Source: Dyadobacter sp. 3J3
GTDB lineage: Bacteria; Bacteroidota; Bacteroidia; Cytophagales; Spirosomataceae
Assembly (NCBI RefSeq): GCF_009801115.1
Contig: NZ_VTOL01000004.1
Span: 248,001 to 312,000 of the forward strand
DNA length: 64,000 nucleotides
Direction of reading: 5' to 3'
The notes beneath the pieces were generated by a model. The model was not told the origin of the DNA. It saw only the letters and a list, made by a program, of their open reading frames with translations, and did not search any database. Positions 26,273-34,058 of the stretch are shown here, one piece after another (positions within the stretch are counted from its first letter, which is position 1; every line of letters begins with the position of its first letter). The position numbers and the translations under genes were made by a program.

Positions 26273-26576
26273 TATTCCGGTAGAACATTATCTTATTGTA
26301 GCTGCTGCTTTGTTCAGTATTGGACTGGCTATTGCCATTACCAAACAGCATTTAATCGGTATATTATTAGGCATTGAATTGATGCTTAACGCAGTTAACA
26401 TTAACCTGATCGCTTTCAGTCGCCATGATCCGGAAAGGATTGGCGGACAGCTTTTTGCTCTTTTTGTGATTGTTGTTGCTGCAGCGGAAGTTACCGTTGC
26501 ATTAGCCATTATTCTTCGGGTTTATGGCCATTATCGGTCCGTGGATCCCGATAAGATCAATGAATTGAAGAAATAA
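26265..26576 (+). CDS. nuoK: NADH-quinone oxidoreductase subunit K
   Basis: 103 residues with three membrane helices. The family motifs are AITKQHLIGILLGIELMLNAVNINL (with the conserved Glu in the membrane) and VVAAAEVTVALAIILRVY. The overlap with nuoJ indicates translational coupling. No nuoL, nuoM or nuoN follows; the next gene is an unrelated transporter. The other subunits must therefore be encoded elsewhere. Confidence 0.97.
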   Translation: MINIPVEHYLIVAAALFSIGLAIAITKQHLIGILLGIELMLNAVNINLIAFSRHDPERIGGQLFALFVIVVAAAEVTVALAIILRVYGHYRSVDPDKINELKK

Positions 26577-26617
26577 AAAAGACGGAATTTGAAACCAAAT
26601 CTACACCTCCCAAATTT

Positions 26618-27064
26618 ATGAATTGGTTTTTTCTGGCGCTGGCCTTTATGATCGGAATGGCCAATACGTTACAATCCGGCGTGAATGCGCAACTTCGTGT
26701 GGCTTTGGGAAATCCCTTAATGGCTGCAATTACATCATTCAGTTTTGGCCTTTTTGTTTTACTAGTAGCCTTTCCCTTTTTTAATCAAAACCCGATACCA
26801 ACCTTAGCTACTTTCCGTGAAGTTAGTTTGTGGAAATTTGCGGGTGGATTTCTTGGCGCATTTTATGTTGTAACAGTTATTTTTATTGTCAAAGATATCG
26901 GTCCGGCCAACTTAATCTGTTTGGTAATAGCCGGACAAATGTTAGCCGCAATGGTCATCGACCACTACGGCTTACAAGGTTTTGCTGTACACCCAATCAG
27001 TTTTGCTCGAATTTGCGGCGGATTGTTATTAATCGCAGGCGTGTATCTGATCCTGAAAAATTAA
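26618..27064 (+). CDS. DMT family transporter, YdcZ type
   Basis: 148 residues with five membrane helices, beginning MNWFFLALAFMIG. The motif ANTLQSGVNAQLRVALGNPLMAA and the C-terminal ICGGLLLIAGVYLIL match the DMT_YdcZ family (PF04657, formerly DUF606). It is an inner-membrane protein of unknown substrate. Its TAA stop overlaps the stop of the convergent DUF6265 gene by four bases. Confidence 0.9.
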   Translation: MNWFFLALAFMIGMANTLQSGVNAQLRVALGNPLMAAITSFSFGLFVLLVAFPFFNQNPIPTLATFREVSLWKFAGGFLGAFYVVTVIFIVKDIGPANLICLVIAGQMLAAMVIDHYGLQGFAVHPISFARICGGLLLIAGVYLILKN

Positions 27065-27582
27065 GGAATTCGGTTGAAAACGAACAGATCCATAAATTCC
27101 CACTTATTATTTTCAAGTTTTCCTCTTCTGATCACCAATTGATTTTGCGTTCTTCTTTCGTAAATAATCCGAACAGTAATATCGTCTTTTTCAAAAAGAG
27201 CCTGATTTTTCTGCGCTTCAATAAAGTTATAGGTATCAGAAATCTCTTTTTCTTCCAATGAAATCATACCCGGTTTGAAGTGCTTAACATGCGCCACGGG
27301 CCCTTTCTCGGTTTGTTCAAAAGCGAACAATTCATAAAGTGTAGCTTTCCCGTCTTTCACCATTCGGATAAATCCAACGATATTATCACCTTCCGGTGCG
27401 GTCCAGGATGCTTCAATCGTTCCGCCATTGTAATTGCCTTTCCAGCGGCCATCCAGAAAATTAATGTCCTTCAGGCTTCCGGTCGTTGTAGCTACTTGTG
27501 CGCTGGCCGACAAAGCTGTCAGCATGATAACAAATAGAAAAGATAGAATTTTACTAAAATTGAATTTTTTGAGATGAGTCAT
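27061..27582 (-). CDS. DUF6265-like secreted protein
   Basis: 173 residues with a signal peptide ending near ALSASAQ. The mature part has LDGRWKGNYNGGTIEASWTAPEGDNIVGFIRMV, then YELFAFEQTEKGPVAHVKHF. These match the DUF6265 family of small exported Bacteroidota proteins, with an expected lipocalin-like beta barrel. The function is unknown. The stop overlaps that of the convergent transporter. Confidence 0.85.
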   Translation of the reverse strand: MTHLKKFNFSKILSFLFVIMLTALSASAQVATTTGSLKDINFLDGRWKGNYNGGTIEASWTAPEGDNIVGFIRMVKDGKATLYELFAFEQTEKGPVAHVKHFKPGMISLEEKEISDTYNFIEAQKNQALFEKDDITVRIIYERRTQNQLVIRRGKLENNKWEFMDLFVFNRIP

Positions 27583-27638
27583 ATGGATTTAGGTTTTTAT
27601 TAAAATGCCAAATTAGAGGTTATTTTTCAATATTACTG

Positions 27639-27664
27639 AATTCCGTCAACGTACTGACGGAATT
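27639..27664. repeat. Perfect 10-bp inverted repeat downstream of purF-like gene
   Basis: AATTCCGTCA and TGACGGAATT separated by six bases. It lies between the purF-like terminator and the DUF6265 start. It could be an extra hairpin or a protein-binding site for DUF6265 expression. Confidence 0.5.
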
Positions 27665-27676
27665 AACGTTTTTAAC

Positions 27677-27709
27677 AAAAAAATAACCGCCCAAACTGCG
27701 GACGGTTAT
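27677..27709 (-). terminator. Terminator of the purF-like gene
   Basis: On the minus strand, a 10-bp stem (ATAACCGTCC pairing with GGGCGGTTAT, including one T-G pair) is followed by seven T residues. Confidence 0.8.
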
Positions 27710-27734
27710 CAAAATATAATAAGAAACTCTTCTA

Positions 27735-29627
27735 TTAGTAAGCTCTTTCCAGCTTGCCTTCGTGCGAATTTGCAAATGCTTTGTTTACTACTTTATTTCC
27801 CCCTGGTGTTGGATAATTTCCTGTGAAATACCAGTCCCCAATATGGTTAGGACAAGCTTTGTGAAGGTTATCAACCGTTTGGAAAATCACAGAAAGTTCA
27901 GCATTCAGATCTTTTGGGCGAATAATTTCAGCAACTGAGTTTGAAATTTCTTCATCTGTGAAAGGCTCATAAAGTGCTTTTACATAGTTCGTATGGAATG
28001 AATTTTTCGTAGCGATCGATGCAACAGCTTGTGTGTAAACATCTTCACGTAAATAATCCATGTCACGATCTTCAAGCAACTTCAACACCGCTCTGAAAGC
28101 AACAAAATCTTTCATTTTTGACATATCAATACCATAACAGTCAGGGAAACGAATTTGCGGAGCAGAAGAAACCACAACGATTTTCTTAGGCTGCAATCTG
28201 TCAAGCATCGTTAAAATGCTTTTTTCCAGCGTAGTACCACGAACGATTGAATCGTCAATAATGACTACGGTATCAACACCTTTACGAACAACTTCAAATG
28301 TTGTATCATAAACACTTGAAACCATATCATCGCGAAGCGCATCTGCGGTTATAAAAGTTCTGGATTTTACATCCTTCGTTACAAGTTTTTCGATACGCGG
28401 ACGGAATGAAAGTACTTTTTCCAGATCAGCTTCGAAAAGAATTCCATCCATAATGGCTTGTTTCCTTTTCTTCGCCAGATATTCTTCCAAACCTTCAATC
28501 ATTCCCAAAAATGCGGTTTCAGCAGTATTGGGGATGTAAGAGAATATCGTATTTTCAAGATCGTAATTGATCTCTTTCAGTATTTGTGGGATCAGTAATT
28601 TACCAAGCTGCTTGCGCTCGTAATAAATATCCGGATCGGTACCTCTTGAAAAATAGATACGTTCGAAACTGCATGAACGTTTTTCCAGACGAGGCAAAAT
28701 CGGGAATTCATTATATTCTCCGTTTTTGTCAATAATAAGCGCAGAACCCGGTGTAATTTCCTGAATCTGAGAATATTCAACATTAAACGCAGCTTTAATC
28801 GCTTGTTTTTCAGAAGCTACTACAACCACTTCATCATCAGCATAATAAAAAGCTGGACGAATTCCGGCTGGATCACGAATTACAAAAGAAGCTCCGTAAC
28901 CAGTTAAGCCACACATGGCATATCCGCCATCAAAATCACGGCAGGACCTGTAAAGAAGCCTTTGTAAGTCAATATTTTCTTCAATGACATCCGATAAAGT
29001 CGGATTTTCATAAATTCCTTTGAACCGATCGAAGACGCGCTGATTTTCTTCATCAAGAAAATGTCCAATTTTTTCCATGACCGTGACGGTATCAACTTTC
29101 TCTTTTGGATGCTGGCCTAAGGATACCAGTTTTCCAAAAAGTTCATCAACGTTTGTCATGTTAAAATTTCCTGCCATAACCAGATTCCGGCTTCTCCAGT
29201 TACTTTGACGTAACATAGGATGACAGTTCTCTACTTCATTGGTACCATGCGTACCATAACGCAAATGTCCCAACCAAACTTCTCCGGTAAATGCCAGATT
29301 TTCCTGTAACCATTTGGCATCGGTAATACGTTCCTTATTATTCTTCAGTCCTTTCCGGAATTTCTTGTGAATTTTCGAAAAAATATCGGTAAGTGGCTGA
29401 GGCTCTACGGATCTGTAACGGCTGATATAGCGCTTTCCAGGTGGTACATCGATTTTGATGTTGGCAACTCCGGCTCCATCTTGTCCCCGGTTAACCTGTT
29501 TTTCCATCATTACTGAAAGCTTGTGCACGGCATATAGCGGCGTGTCGTACTTATCAATATAGTATTGAAATGGTTTTCTTAGACGGATAAGTGCTATTCC
29601 GCACTCATGCTTTATGGCGTCGCTCAT
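27735..29627 (-). CDS. Amidophosphoribosyltransferase-like (PurF family), long variant
   Basis: 630 residues, longer than the usual 460-520 of PurF. The N-terminal glutaminase has its catalytic Cys at position 9 after the short propeptide MSDAIKHE, then a GIALIRLR strand and RGQDGAGV. The C-terminal phosphoribosyltransferase domain has the PRPP motif VVIIDDSIVRGTT followed by KIVVVSSAPQIRFPDCYGIDM. The known reaction makes 5-phosphoribosylamine from PRPP and glutamine, the first step of purine synthesis. Cytophagales commonly have this long form beside a regular PurF, so it may be a paralogue; I leave the symbol open. Confidence 0.88.
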   Translation of the reverse strand: MSDAIKHECGIALIRLRKPFQYYIDKYDTPLYAVHKLSVMMEKQVNRGQDGAGVANIKIDVPPGKRYISRYRSVEPQPLTDIFSKIHKKFRKGLKNNKERITDAKWLQENLAFTGEVWLGHLRYGTHGTNEVENCHPMLRQSNWRSRNLVMAGNFNMTNVDELFGKLVSLGQHPKEKVDTVTVMEKIGHFLDEENQRVFDRFKGIYENPTLSDVIEENIDLQRLLYRSCRDFDGGYAMCGLTGYGASFVIRDPAGIRPAFYYADDEVVVVASEKQAIKAAFNVEYSQIQEITPGSALIIDKNGEYNEFPILPRLEKRSCSFERIYFSRGTDPDIYYERKQLGKLLIPQILKEINYDLENTIFSYIPNTAETAFLGMIEGLEEYLAKKRKQAIMDGILFEADLEKVLSFRPRIEKLVTKDVKSRTFITADALRDDMVSSVYDTTFEVVRKGVDTVVIIDDSIVRGTTLEKSILTMLDRLQPKKIVVVSSAPQIRFPDCYGIDMSKMKDFVAFRAVLKLLEDRDMDYLREDVYTQAVASIATKNSFHTNYVKALYEPFTDEEISNSVAEIIRPKDLNAELSVIFQTVDNLHKACPNHIGDWYFTGNYPTPGGNKVVNKAFANSHEGKLERAY

Positions 29628-30032
29628 GAGAAGAATAATGAGTTAGAAATATGAACATGTGCTGGCTGCAAATGTTATTCCTTTTTAATAATTTGTTAAC
29701 GAACGAAAATCGCCGTTAGTTCGTAAACCCGGAATAAAGGTACAAATCCTTTCTCTTAAAAAACTTCTAATGGAAGTGATTTTTTATTGTTGAGACGATA
29801 ATACAACTGCAGAAGTACCCGACAATCAACAGATGGCTACAATAAGCTGTGTATATGAAAATTTTAACATCATTTATTCCTATATTAAAGGTGTAAACAA
29901 GAAATTGCATCAGGGAAAAAGTTTTTAAATTTTTTTAATTAATTTCTTAATACTAAGATAACATTCATCCAAACCTAGGATTTATTCTGGTTTAGCGCGG
30001 ATTTTTGTTATGGAAAAGCATAAAACTTAAGC
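29628..30032. other. Intergenic region between purF-like gene and recO
   Basis: 405 bases, AT-rich, with no supported gene. A short imperfect inverted repeat (GTTAACGAAC with GTTCGTAAAC, about 29695-29728) and a small ACTTC/GAAGT hairpin with a T-run (about 29760-29788) are the only structures noticed. Confidence 0.5.
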
Positions 30033-30728
30033 ATGTTATATAAAACCAGAGGGATTGCCTTGAATTATATCCGTTATCGGGAATCCTCCATTATTGCGAA
30101 GGTTTACACGGAAGCATTTGGTATTCAAAGTTACATCGTAAATGGTGTTCGGAGCAGTAAATCCAAGAATAACAGGATCGCTCTTTTTCAGCCGCTTACT
30201 TTATTGGATATGGTTGTTTATCATAAAAGTAAAGAAGCAACGATTCACCGTATTTCGGAATTAAAATGTTATGCCCCATTTCAAAGTCTGCCTTATGATG
30301 TTTTCAAATCAAGCCTTGCTTTGTTTGTAACTGAAATTTTGGGAAAAACATTGAGGGAAGAGGAGCCCAATGAGCCTTTATTTCAATTTATTGAAGATTC
30401 AGTTTTGTATCTGGATGAAGCAGAAGATGGATTTGAAAATTTTCATATTCAGTTTTTGCTGCAATATGCCTCTTATCTGGGATTCGGCGTGGAAACGATT
30501 GATGATCTTGAAAGTGAATTAAAGCAAAATCATTTCCCGCAAATTGCAGATGCCAAAGAATTAAGTGCCACTGAATATCTACTTCAGAATCCATATGGAA
30601 CAGCGGTTTCTCTTGACCGTACCAGGCGGGTCGATATTCTGGAAAAACTGATTTTCTTTTATAAAATTCATATGGATTCTCTTGGTGAAATCCGTTCTCT
30701 GGATGTATTAAGGGAAGTCTTAAAATAA
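30033..30728 (+). CDS. recO: DNA repair protein RecO
   Basis: 231 residues. An N-terminal OB fold (KTRGIALNYIRYRESSIIAKVYTEAFGIQSYIVNGVR as two adjacent strands) is followed by a helical domain that lacks the zinc-finger cysteines, as in Bacteroidota RecO. RecO loads RecA onto SSB-coated DNA together with RecR in recombinational repair. A cytoplasmic protein. It has its own upstream region of about 400 bases and is followed by an unrelated exported protein. Confidence 0.93.
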   Translation: MLYKTRGIALNYIRYRESSIIAKVYTEAFGIQSYIVNGVRSSKSKNNRIALFQPLTLLDMVVYHKSKEATIHRISELKCYAPFQSLPYDVFKSSLALFVTEILGKTLREEEPNEPLFQFIEDSVLYLDEAEDGFENFHIQFLLQYASYLGFGVETIDDLESELKQNHFPQIADAKELSATEYLLQNPYGTAVSLDRTRRVDILEKLIFFYKIHMDSLGEIRSLDVLREVLK

Positions 30729-30812
30729 TCAGACATGATTTAAAACAGAGAATTGAAACCACATTGGCATACTTTTGATACTCTTTGAAGATAAACGTAA
30801 ACTAAACATCGA

Positions 30813-31499
30813 ATGAAACAGTTTCTTATTATTACATTATTATTATGCGGTACGATAGCATTGGCACAGACGCCAAAAGGTGCGTGGAAATCGCAAGAGC
30901 CAACGGGTAGTACTTCAACATTAATCGTGACAGATAACTATATGATTATTGCTTCATATAGTGTGTTAAATAAATCATACGAAAGAACAGAGGGCGGGCC
31001 TTTCACAATTCAGGGCGACCAGATGACTTACACGCCGGAATTTAACCCGTCCGATACCGCCAAAGTGGGTATTCCCATTGTTTATACGGTTACCATGAAA
31101 GATGGAATTCTGACTTTGAAATATGATGAAGCGATGGTTTGGATGAAAATAGACGACGGCGGTAATTCAGCTTTTACCGGAGCGTGGAAAGTTTCTGATA
31201 AGGAAGGTGATTTGAAATCGCAGTTAACAGGAACCCGTAAAGCTGTTAAATTAGTATCAGGAACGCGATATCAATGGATCGTTTTTGACACGGTTGAAAA
31301 AACATTTTATAAAACCGGAGGCGGAACTTATACTTTCAAAAATGGAAAATATACTGAACGCATTGAATTTTTATCAAGCGATAATAACAGGGTAGGAACG
31401 ACTCAGGTTTTTGATTCGAAACTCGACAACGGCGTTTGGGATTATAAAGGAACAAACACTGCCGGAAAGCCCATTCATGAAATTTGGGAGAAAATGTAA
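30813..31499 (+). CDS. Exported protein with two similar lipocalin-like domains
   Basis: 228 residues with a signal peptide MKQFLIITLLLCGTIALAQ. The mature part contains two related halves: GAWKS with a MIIASYSVLNKSYERTEGG block, and GAWKV with WIVFDTVEKTFYKTGGG. This suggests an internal duplication of a small beta-barrel domain. No enzyme motif seen. Function unknown; I treat it as a periplasmic or surface hypothetical. Confidence 0.7.
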   Translation: MKQFLIITLLLCGTIALAQTPKGAWKSQEPTGSTSTLIVTDNYMIIASYSVLNKSYERTEGGPFTIQGDQMTYTPEFNPSDTAKVGIPIVYTVTMKDGILTLKYDEAMVWMKIDDGGNSAFTGAWKVSDKEGDLKSQLTGTRKAVKLVSGTRYQWIVFDTVEKTFYKTGGGTYTFKNGKYTERIEFLSSDNNRVGTTQVFDSKLDNGVWDYKGTNTAGKPIHEIWEKM

Positions 31500-31517
31500 T
31501 CAGGTTTTCAAAATAAC

Positions 31518-31561
31518 AAAAAAGGTCTTTCCAGTCTTTATGATTTGGAAAGACCTTTTTT
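31518..31561. terminator. Bidirectional terminator at 31.5 kb
   Basis: A perfect 15-bp stem AAAAAAGGTCTTTCC (31518-31532) with its complement at 31547-31561 and a 14-base loop. It ends at the stop codon of the convergent gene. Confidence 0.87.
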
Positions 31562-32001
31562 TAATTTACAACCTCCACATTTTTCAGGATATAATTTAGA
31601 TGTTCAATATCCGACGGATTAAGTTGTAATGTACCTTTTACCGTTCTTTGCTCATCGGTTTTAAAGCGTTGTCTTTTATTTTTAAACTGCAATTCCATAA
31701 TTGATTCCGGACCGGCGCCGCCGCAAAAAAAGCAGGCGGCCATAGGTTGTGCCGAAACAACGTAGATATTTTCGTTTTCGTCGACTGGAATAATGTAACC
31801 TTTGATCTGAATTTCTTTCCCCTGCAATGCCTTTACACTTTGTCCGAAAGACGGATACAAAAAATACATACTAACTTCTTTATTCAACTTTCTCGTAAAC
31901 TGGACATCAGACAAATTCTTCCAGGTTACCGGCAGCGGATTCATCGGCTCAGATAAAGCGAGTCCTGAAATCAGCATAAACAGAATGGCTGTTGTCTTCA
32001 T
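31561..32001 (-). CDS. DUF3299-like exported protein, metal regulon
   Basis: 146 residues with a signal peptide ([17 protein letters not shown]). The core KGYIIPVDENENIYVVSAQPMAACFFCGGAGPES resembles DUF3299-type proteins, with a CFFCGG pair of cysteines that may bind metal. The start codon overlaps the stop of the His-rich lipoprotein gene as ATGA, so the two are translationally coupled. By position it belongs to the metal-responsive divergon at 32.4 kb. A zinc or copper handling role is an inference. Confidence 0.72.
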   Translation of the reverse strand: MKTTAILFMLISGLALSEPMNPLPVTWKNLSDVQFTRKLNKEVSMYFLYPSFGQSVKALQGKEIQIKGYIIPVDENENIYVVSAQPMAACFFCGGAGPESIMELQFKNKRQRFKTDEQRTVKGTLQLNPSDIEHLNYILKNVEVVN

Positions 32002-32411
32002 TTAAATTGATTATTAATTTCTTTCTGTAATTCTTCAATCGCCTGTTTTGAATTTTTTTGATATTCGAGCATGGATTCGTCTGTCATTTGAATTTCTGCT
32101 TTGTGCTCATGATGTTCGCCTTTTTCATGATGATGTTCATGTTCAAAACCGGGTACTTCAATAATTCCCTCTTCCCATAATTCCAGAATAGTAATCAAAC
32201 TATCAAGTTTTGTAATTGCGGACACGTCCTTATTATTAATCGCATTTTGCTTCTTTTCTATCAATTCCGTTTCGATATTTTCATGAATGCGCATGCATTC
32301 AAGATGCATTTCATTGGCTTGAATCAGCTCCGGGCTTTTATTTTTTGACTTTTTACAAGCGCTTAGGATAAAAATTAAAAGTGTAACCAGTAAGATTTTT
32401 CCGATTTGCAT
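31998..32411 (-). CDS. His-rich lipoprotein, predicted metal binding
   Basis: 137 residues. The signal peptide [19 protein letters not shown] ends in a clear lipobox (LSAC). The mature part is helical, with a histidine cluster [16 protein letters not shown] around residues 94-110 that should bind zinc or a similar ion. It is divergent from the COG0523 GTPase gene, and both share two operator-like palindromes. Together they suggest zinc scavenging in the envelope. No known family name recognised. Confidence 0.75.
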   Translation of the reverse strand: MQIGKILLVTLLIFILSACKKSKNKSPELIQANEMHLECMRIHENIETELIEKKQNAINNKDVSAITKLDSLITILELWEEGIIEVPGFEHEHHHEKGEHHEHKAEIQMTDESMLEYQKNSKQAIEELQKEINNQFK

Positions 32412-32425
32412 GGATGAGATTTTAT

Positions 32426-32448
32426 TATTTGCAACATTGTTGCAAATA
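32426..32448. promoter_or_regulatory. Operator 1 of the metal-type divergon
   Basis: A 23-bp perfect palindrome with 11-bp arms around base 32437 (core TTTGCAACATTGTTGCAAA). It contains the TTG used as -33 box of the plus-strand promoter and overlaps the minus-strand -7 box (TATATTTG, 32443-32450). It is probably a Fur/Zur-family site, by shape and gene content. Confidence 0.72.
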
Positions 32449-32471
32449 TATATATTCTATTTTTATATTTG
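32440..32471 (+). promoter_or_regulatory. Promoter of the COG0523 GTPase gene
   Basis: TTG at 32440-32442 and TATATTTG at 32464-32471, 21 bases apart, match the Bacteroidota -33/-7 form. The expected start near 32478 leaves a leader of about 25 bases. Confidence 0.72.
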
Positions 32472-32474
32472 CAA
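32443..32474 (-). promoter_or_regulatory. Promoter of the His-rich lipoprotein operon
   Basis: On the minus strand TTG (32472-32474) and TATATTTG (32443-32450) are 21 bases apart, a near mirror image of the plus-strand promoter. The start near 32436 leaves a leader of about 25 bases. Confidence 0.72.
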
Positions 32475-32490
32475 CAACGATGCAAATATA
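32464..32490. promoter_or_regulatory. Operator 2 of the metal-type divergon
   Basis: An imperfect palindrome centred at 32477, with arms TATATTTGCA and TGCAAATATA around seven bases. It matches operator 1 (ATTTGCAACA left half exact) and is centred exactly 40 bp away, on the same helix face. It covers the plus-strand -7 box. Confidence 0.68.
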
Positions 32491-32502
32491 AAATGGCGAA
32501 AT

Positions 32503-33711
32503 ATGAAAAATAATAAACTTCCGGTCACCGTTCTGAGTGGGTTTCTGGGTGCAGGGAAAACTACATTACTCAATCATATCCTTCATAATAAGGAAGGATT
32601 AAAAGTTGCTGTAATTGTCAATGATATGAGCGAAGTAAACATTGATGCACAATTGGTCAAAAATGAAAACATACTGAGCCGGACGGAAGAAAGGCTGGTC
32701 GAAATGTCAAATGGCTGTATTTGCTGTACGCTTCGGGAAGATTTGATGATTGAAGTTGAAAAACTGGCGAAAGAAAACCGTTTCGATTACTTATTGATTG
32801 AAAGTACTGGGATTTCAGAACCCGTGCCGATCGCCCAGACATTTAGTTTTGTAGATGATGAAAACGGAATTGACTTATCAAAATGGGCAGAAATTGATTG
32901 CATGGTGACTGTTGTAGATGCATTCAATTTTTCGAAAGATTTTGGCTCGCTGGACACGATCATCAGCAGGGATTTAAATGATGATCAATCCGACACCAGA
33001 ACGATTGTAAATCTTTTGACCGATCAAATTGAGTTTGCGGATGTGATCATTCTCAATAAATCTGATCTTGTTTCGTCCGCTCATCTGGCCGAATTGAAAG
33101 CAGTTCTGAATGCATTAAATCCGTCAGCGCGACTGATTGAAAGTTCCTTTTCAAAAGTGGATGCAAAGGAAATCCTGAATACCGGATTATTTAATTATGA
33201 TGAAGCGTCACAATCAGCAGGTTGGATTCAGGAGCTGAATAAACTGGAAAACGGAACGCATATACCGGAAACGGAAGAATATGGAATAAACTCTTTTGTT
33301 TTTCGGGACAAGCGGCCTTTTCATCCGGAACGTTTCTGGCATTATCTTTCTCAAAACTGGCCTGCCGGGATTATTCGCAGTAAAGGATTATTCTGGATTG
33401 CTTCCCGGCCAAACGATGCACTGAACTGGAGCCAGGCGGGCGGATCGCTGCGTGCAGAAGGTGCCGGTGTCTGGTGGGCGAGTATGACACTTAGTCAAAG
33501 AATTCGTTATCAGTCTTATATGGACAATCGTGAATCGATCGAATCACGTTGGGGGCGTTTTGGTGACCGCTCGAACGAGTTGGTTATCATCGGACAGGAT
33601 CTTGAAAAGGATCTTATTCTGAATGAATTGGAGTTTTGTTTGTGTACCGATAAGGAAATTATTCAGATGGAAAAAGGGGAGAAATTTCGTGATCCGTTTC
33701 CTGTTTTGTAA
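32503..33711 (+). CDS. COG0523 GTP-binding metallochaperone (ZigA/CobW-like)
   Basis: About 402 residues from the ATG at 32503; a longer reading to 32410 would run through the promoter and operators. The G3E GTPase has Walker [10 protein letters not shown] (G13-T21), the metal motif C72-I-C74-C75, an ESTGISEP switch and the ILNKSD guanine motif. The C-terminal CobW domain (about 290-400) has HPERFW. Members deliver zinc or cobalt to enzymes under metal limitation. Control by the paired operators and the divergent His-rich lipoprotein favour a zinc-limitation role, which is inferred. Confidence 0.9.
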   Translation: MKNNKLPVTVLSGFLGAGKTTLLNHILHNKEGLKVAVIVNDMSEVNIDAQLVKNENILSRTEERLVEMSNGCICCTLREDLMIEVEKLAKENRFDYLLIESTGISEPVPIAQTFSFVDDENGIDLSKWAEIDCMVTVVDAFNFSKDFGSLDTIISRDLNDDQSDTRTIVNLLTDQIEFADVIILNKSDLVSSAHLAELKAVLNALNPSARLIESSFSKVDAKEILNTGLFNYDEASQSAGWIQELNKLENGTHIPETEEYGINSFVFRDKRPFHPERFWHYLSQNWPAGIIRSKGLFWIASRPNDALNWSQAGGSLRAEGAGVWWASMTLSQRIRYQSYMDNRESIESRWGRFGDRSNELVIIGQDLEKDLILNELEFCLCTDKEIIQMEKGEKFRDPFPVL

Positions 33712-33736
33712 TTATTGATTCACCATGCCTCGCGTG

Positions 33737-33794
33737 ATCTATTTAGATTTGTTCAAAATAATTTAAAAAATCTTTTGAATGATTCTAAATAGAT
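33737..33794. promoter_or_regulatory. Paired Fur-like boxes upstream of the Cys-rich miniprotein
   Basis: ATCTATTTAGA (33737-33747) and its exact complement TCTAAATAGAT (33784-33794) are an 11-bp inverted repeat 36 bases apart. The right part, TTTTGAATGATTCTAAA (33773-33789), is itself near-palindromic, like the Bacteroidota iron-box pattern TTTAGAATnATTCTAAA. It overlaps the -33 box. Confidence 0.5.
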
Positions 33795-33804
33795 ACTACA
33801 TTTG
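33774..33804 (+). promoter_or_regulatory. Promoter of the Cys-rich miniprotein gene
   Basis: TTTG at 33774-33777 and TACATTTG at 33797-33804 with 19 bases between fit the -33/-7 consensus. Confidence 0.68.
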
Positions 33805-33826
33805 TTTCATCAATAACGGAGATGAA

Positions 33827-33982
33827 ATGAACGCATTGATTTCGAATGAACCAACAACACTTGTGGAGCCAGTTAATTTCTGGTCAAAATCGCTGATTCT
33901 AAACGATTCATGTGTTTTTAAGGATTGTTGCAAAAACTATAAAAAGAAAGGGAAATACTGTAAAAAGTGTCCTAAAAAATAA
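33827..33982 (+). CDS. Cys-rich basic miniprotein
   Basis: 51 residues from the ATG at 33827, starting MNALISNEPTTLVEP. The C-terminal half is CVFKDCCKNYKKKGKYCKKCPKK in two adjacent parts, with five cysteines and many lysines. Such small proteins are recurrent in Bacteroidota but have no named function; metal binding is possible. No signal peptide. It follows a promoter with iron-box-like sequence and lies downstream of the COG0523 gene, so a metal-stress role is inferred. The longer upstream reading (33779) includes the promoter and is rejected. Confidence 0.72.
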   Translation: MNALISNEPTTLVEPVNFWSKSLILNDSCVFKDCCKNYKKKGKYCKKCPKK

Positions 33983-34008
33983 TACAGTTCATGGTGAATA
34001 ATTATAAG

Positions 34009-34036
34009 AGGGGGAGTGCCCAGAGCGTTCCCTTTT
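34009..34036 (+). terminator. Weak terminator after the miniprotein
   Basis: A GC-containing stem AGGGGGA..TGC/GC.TTCCCTT with two wobble pairs and a bulge, followed by TTTT. Imperfect but suitably placed. Confidence 0.45.
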
Positions 34037-34058
34037 CTATGCTTGAGACATTTGGAAA

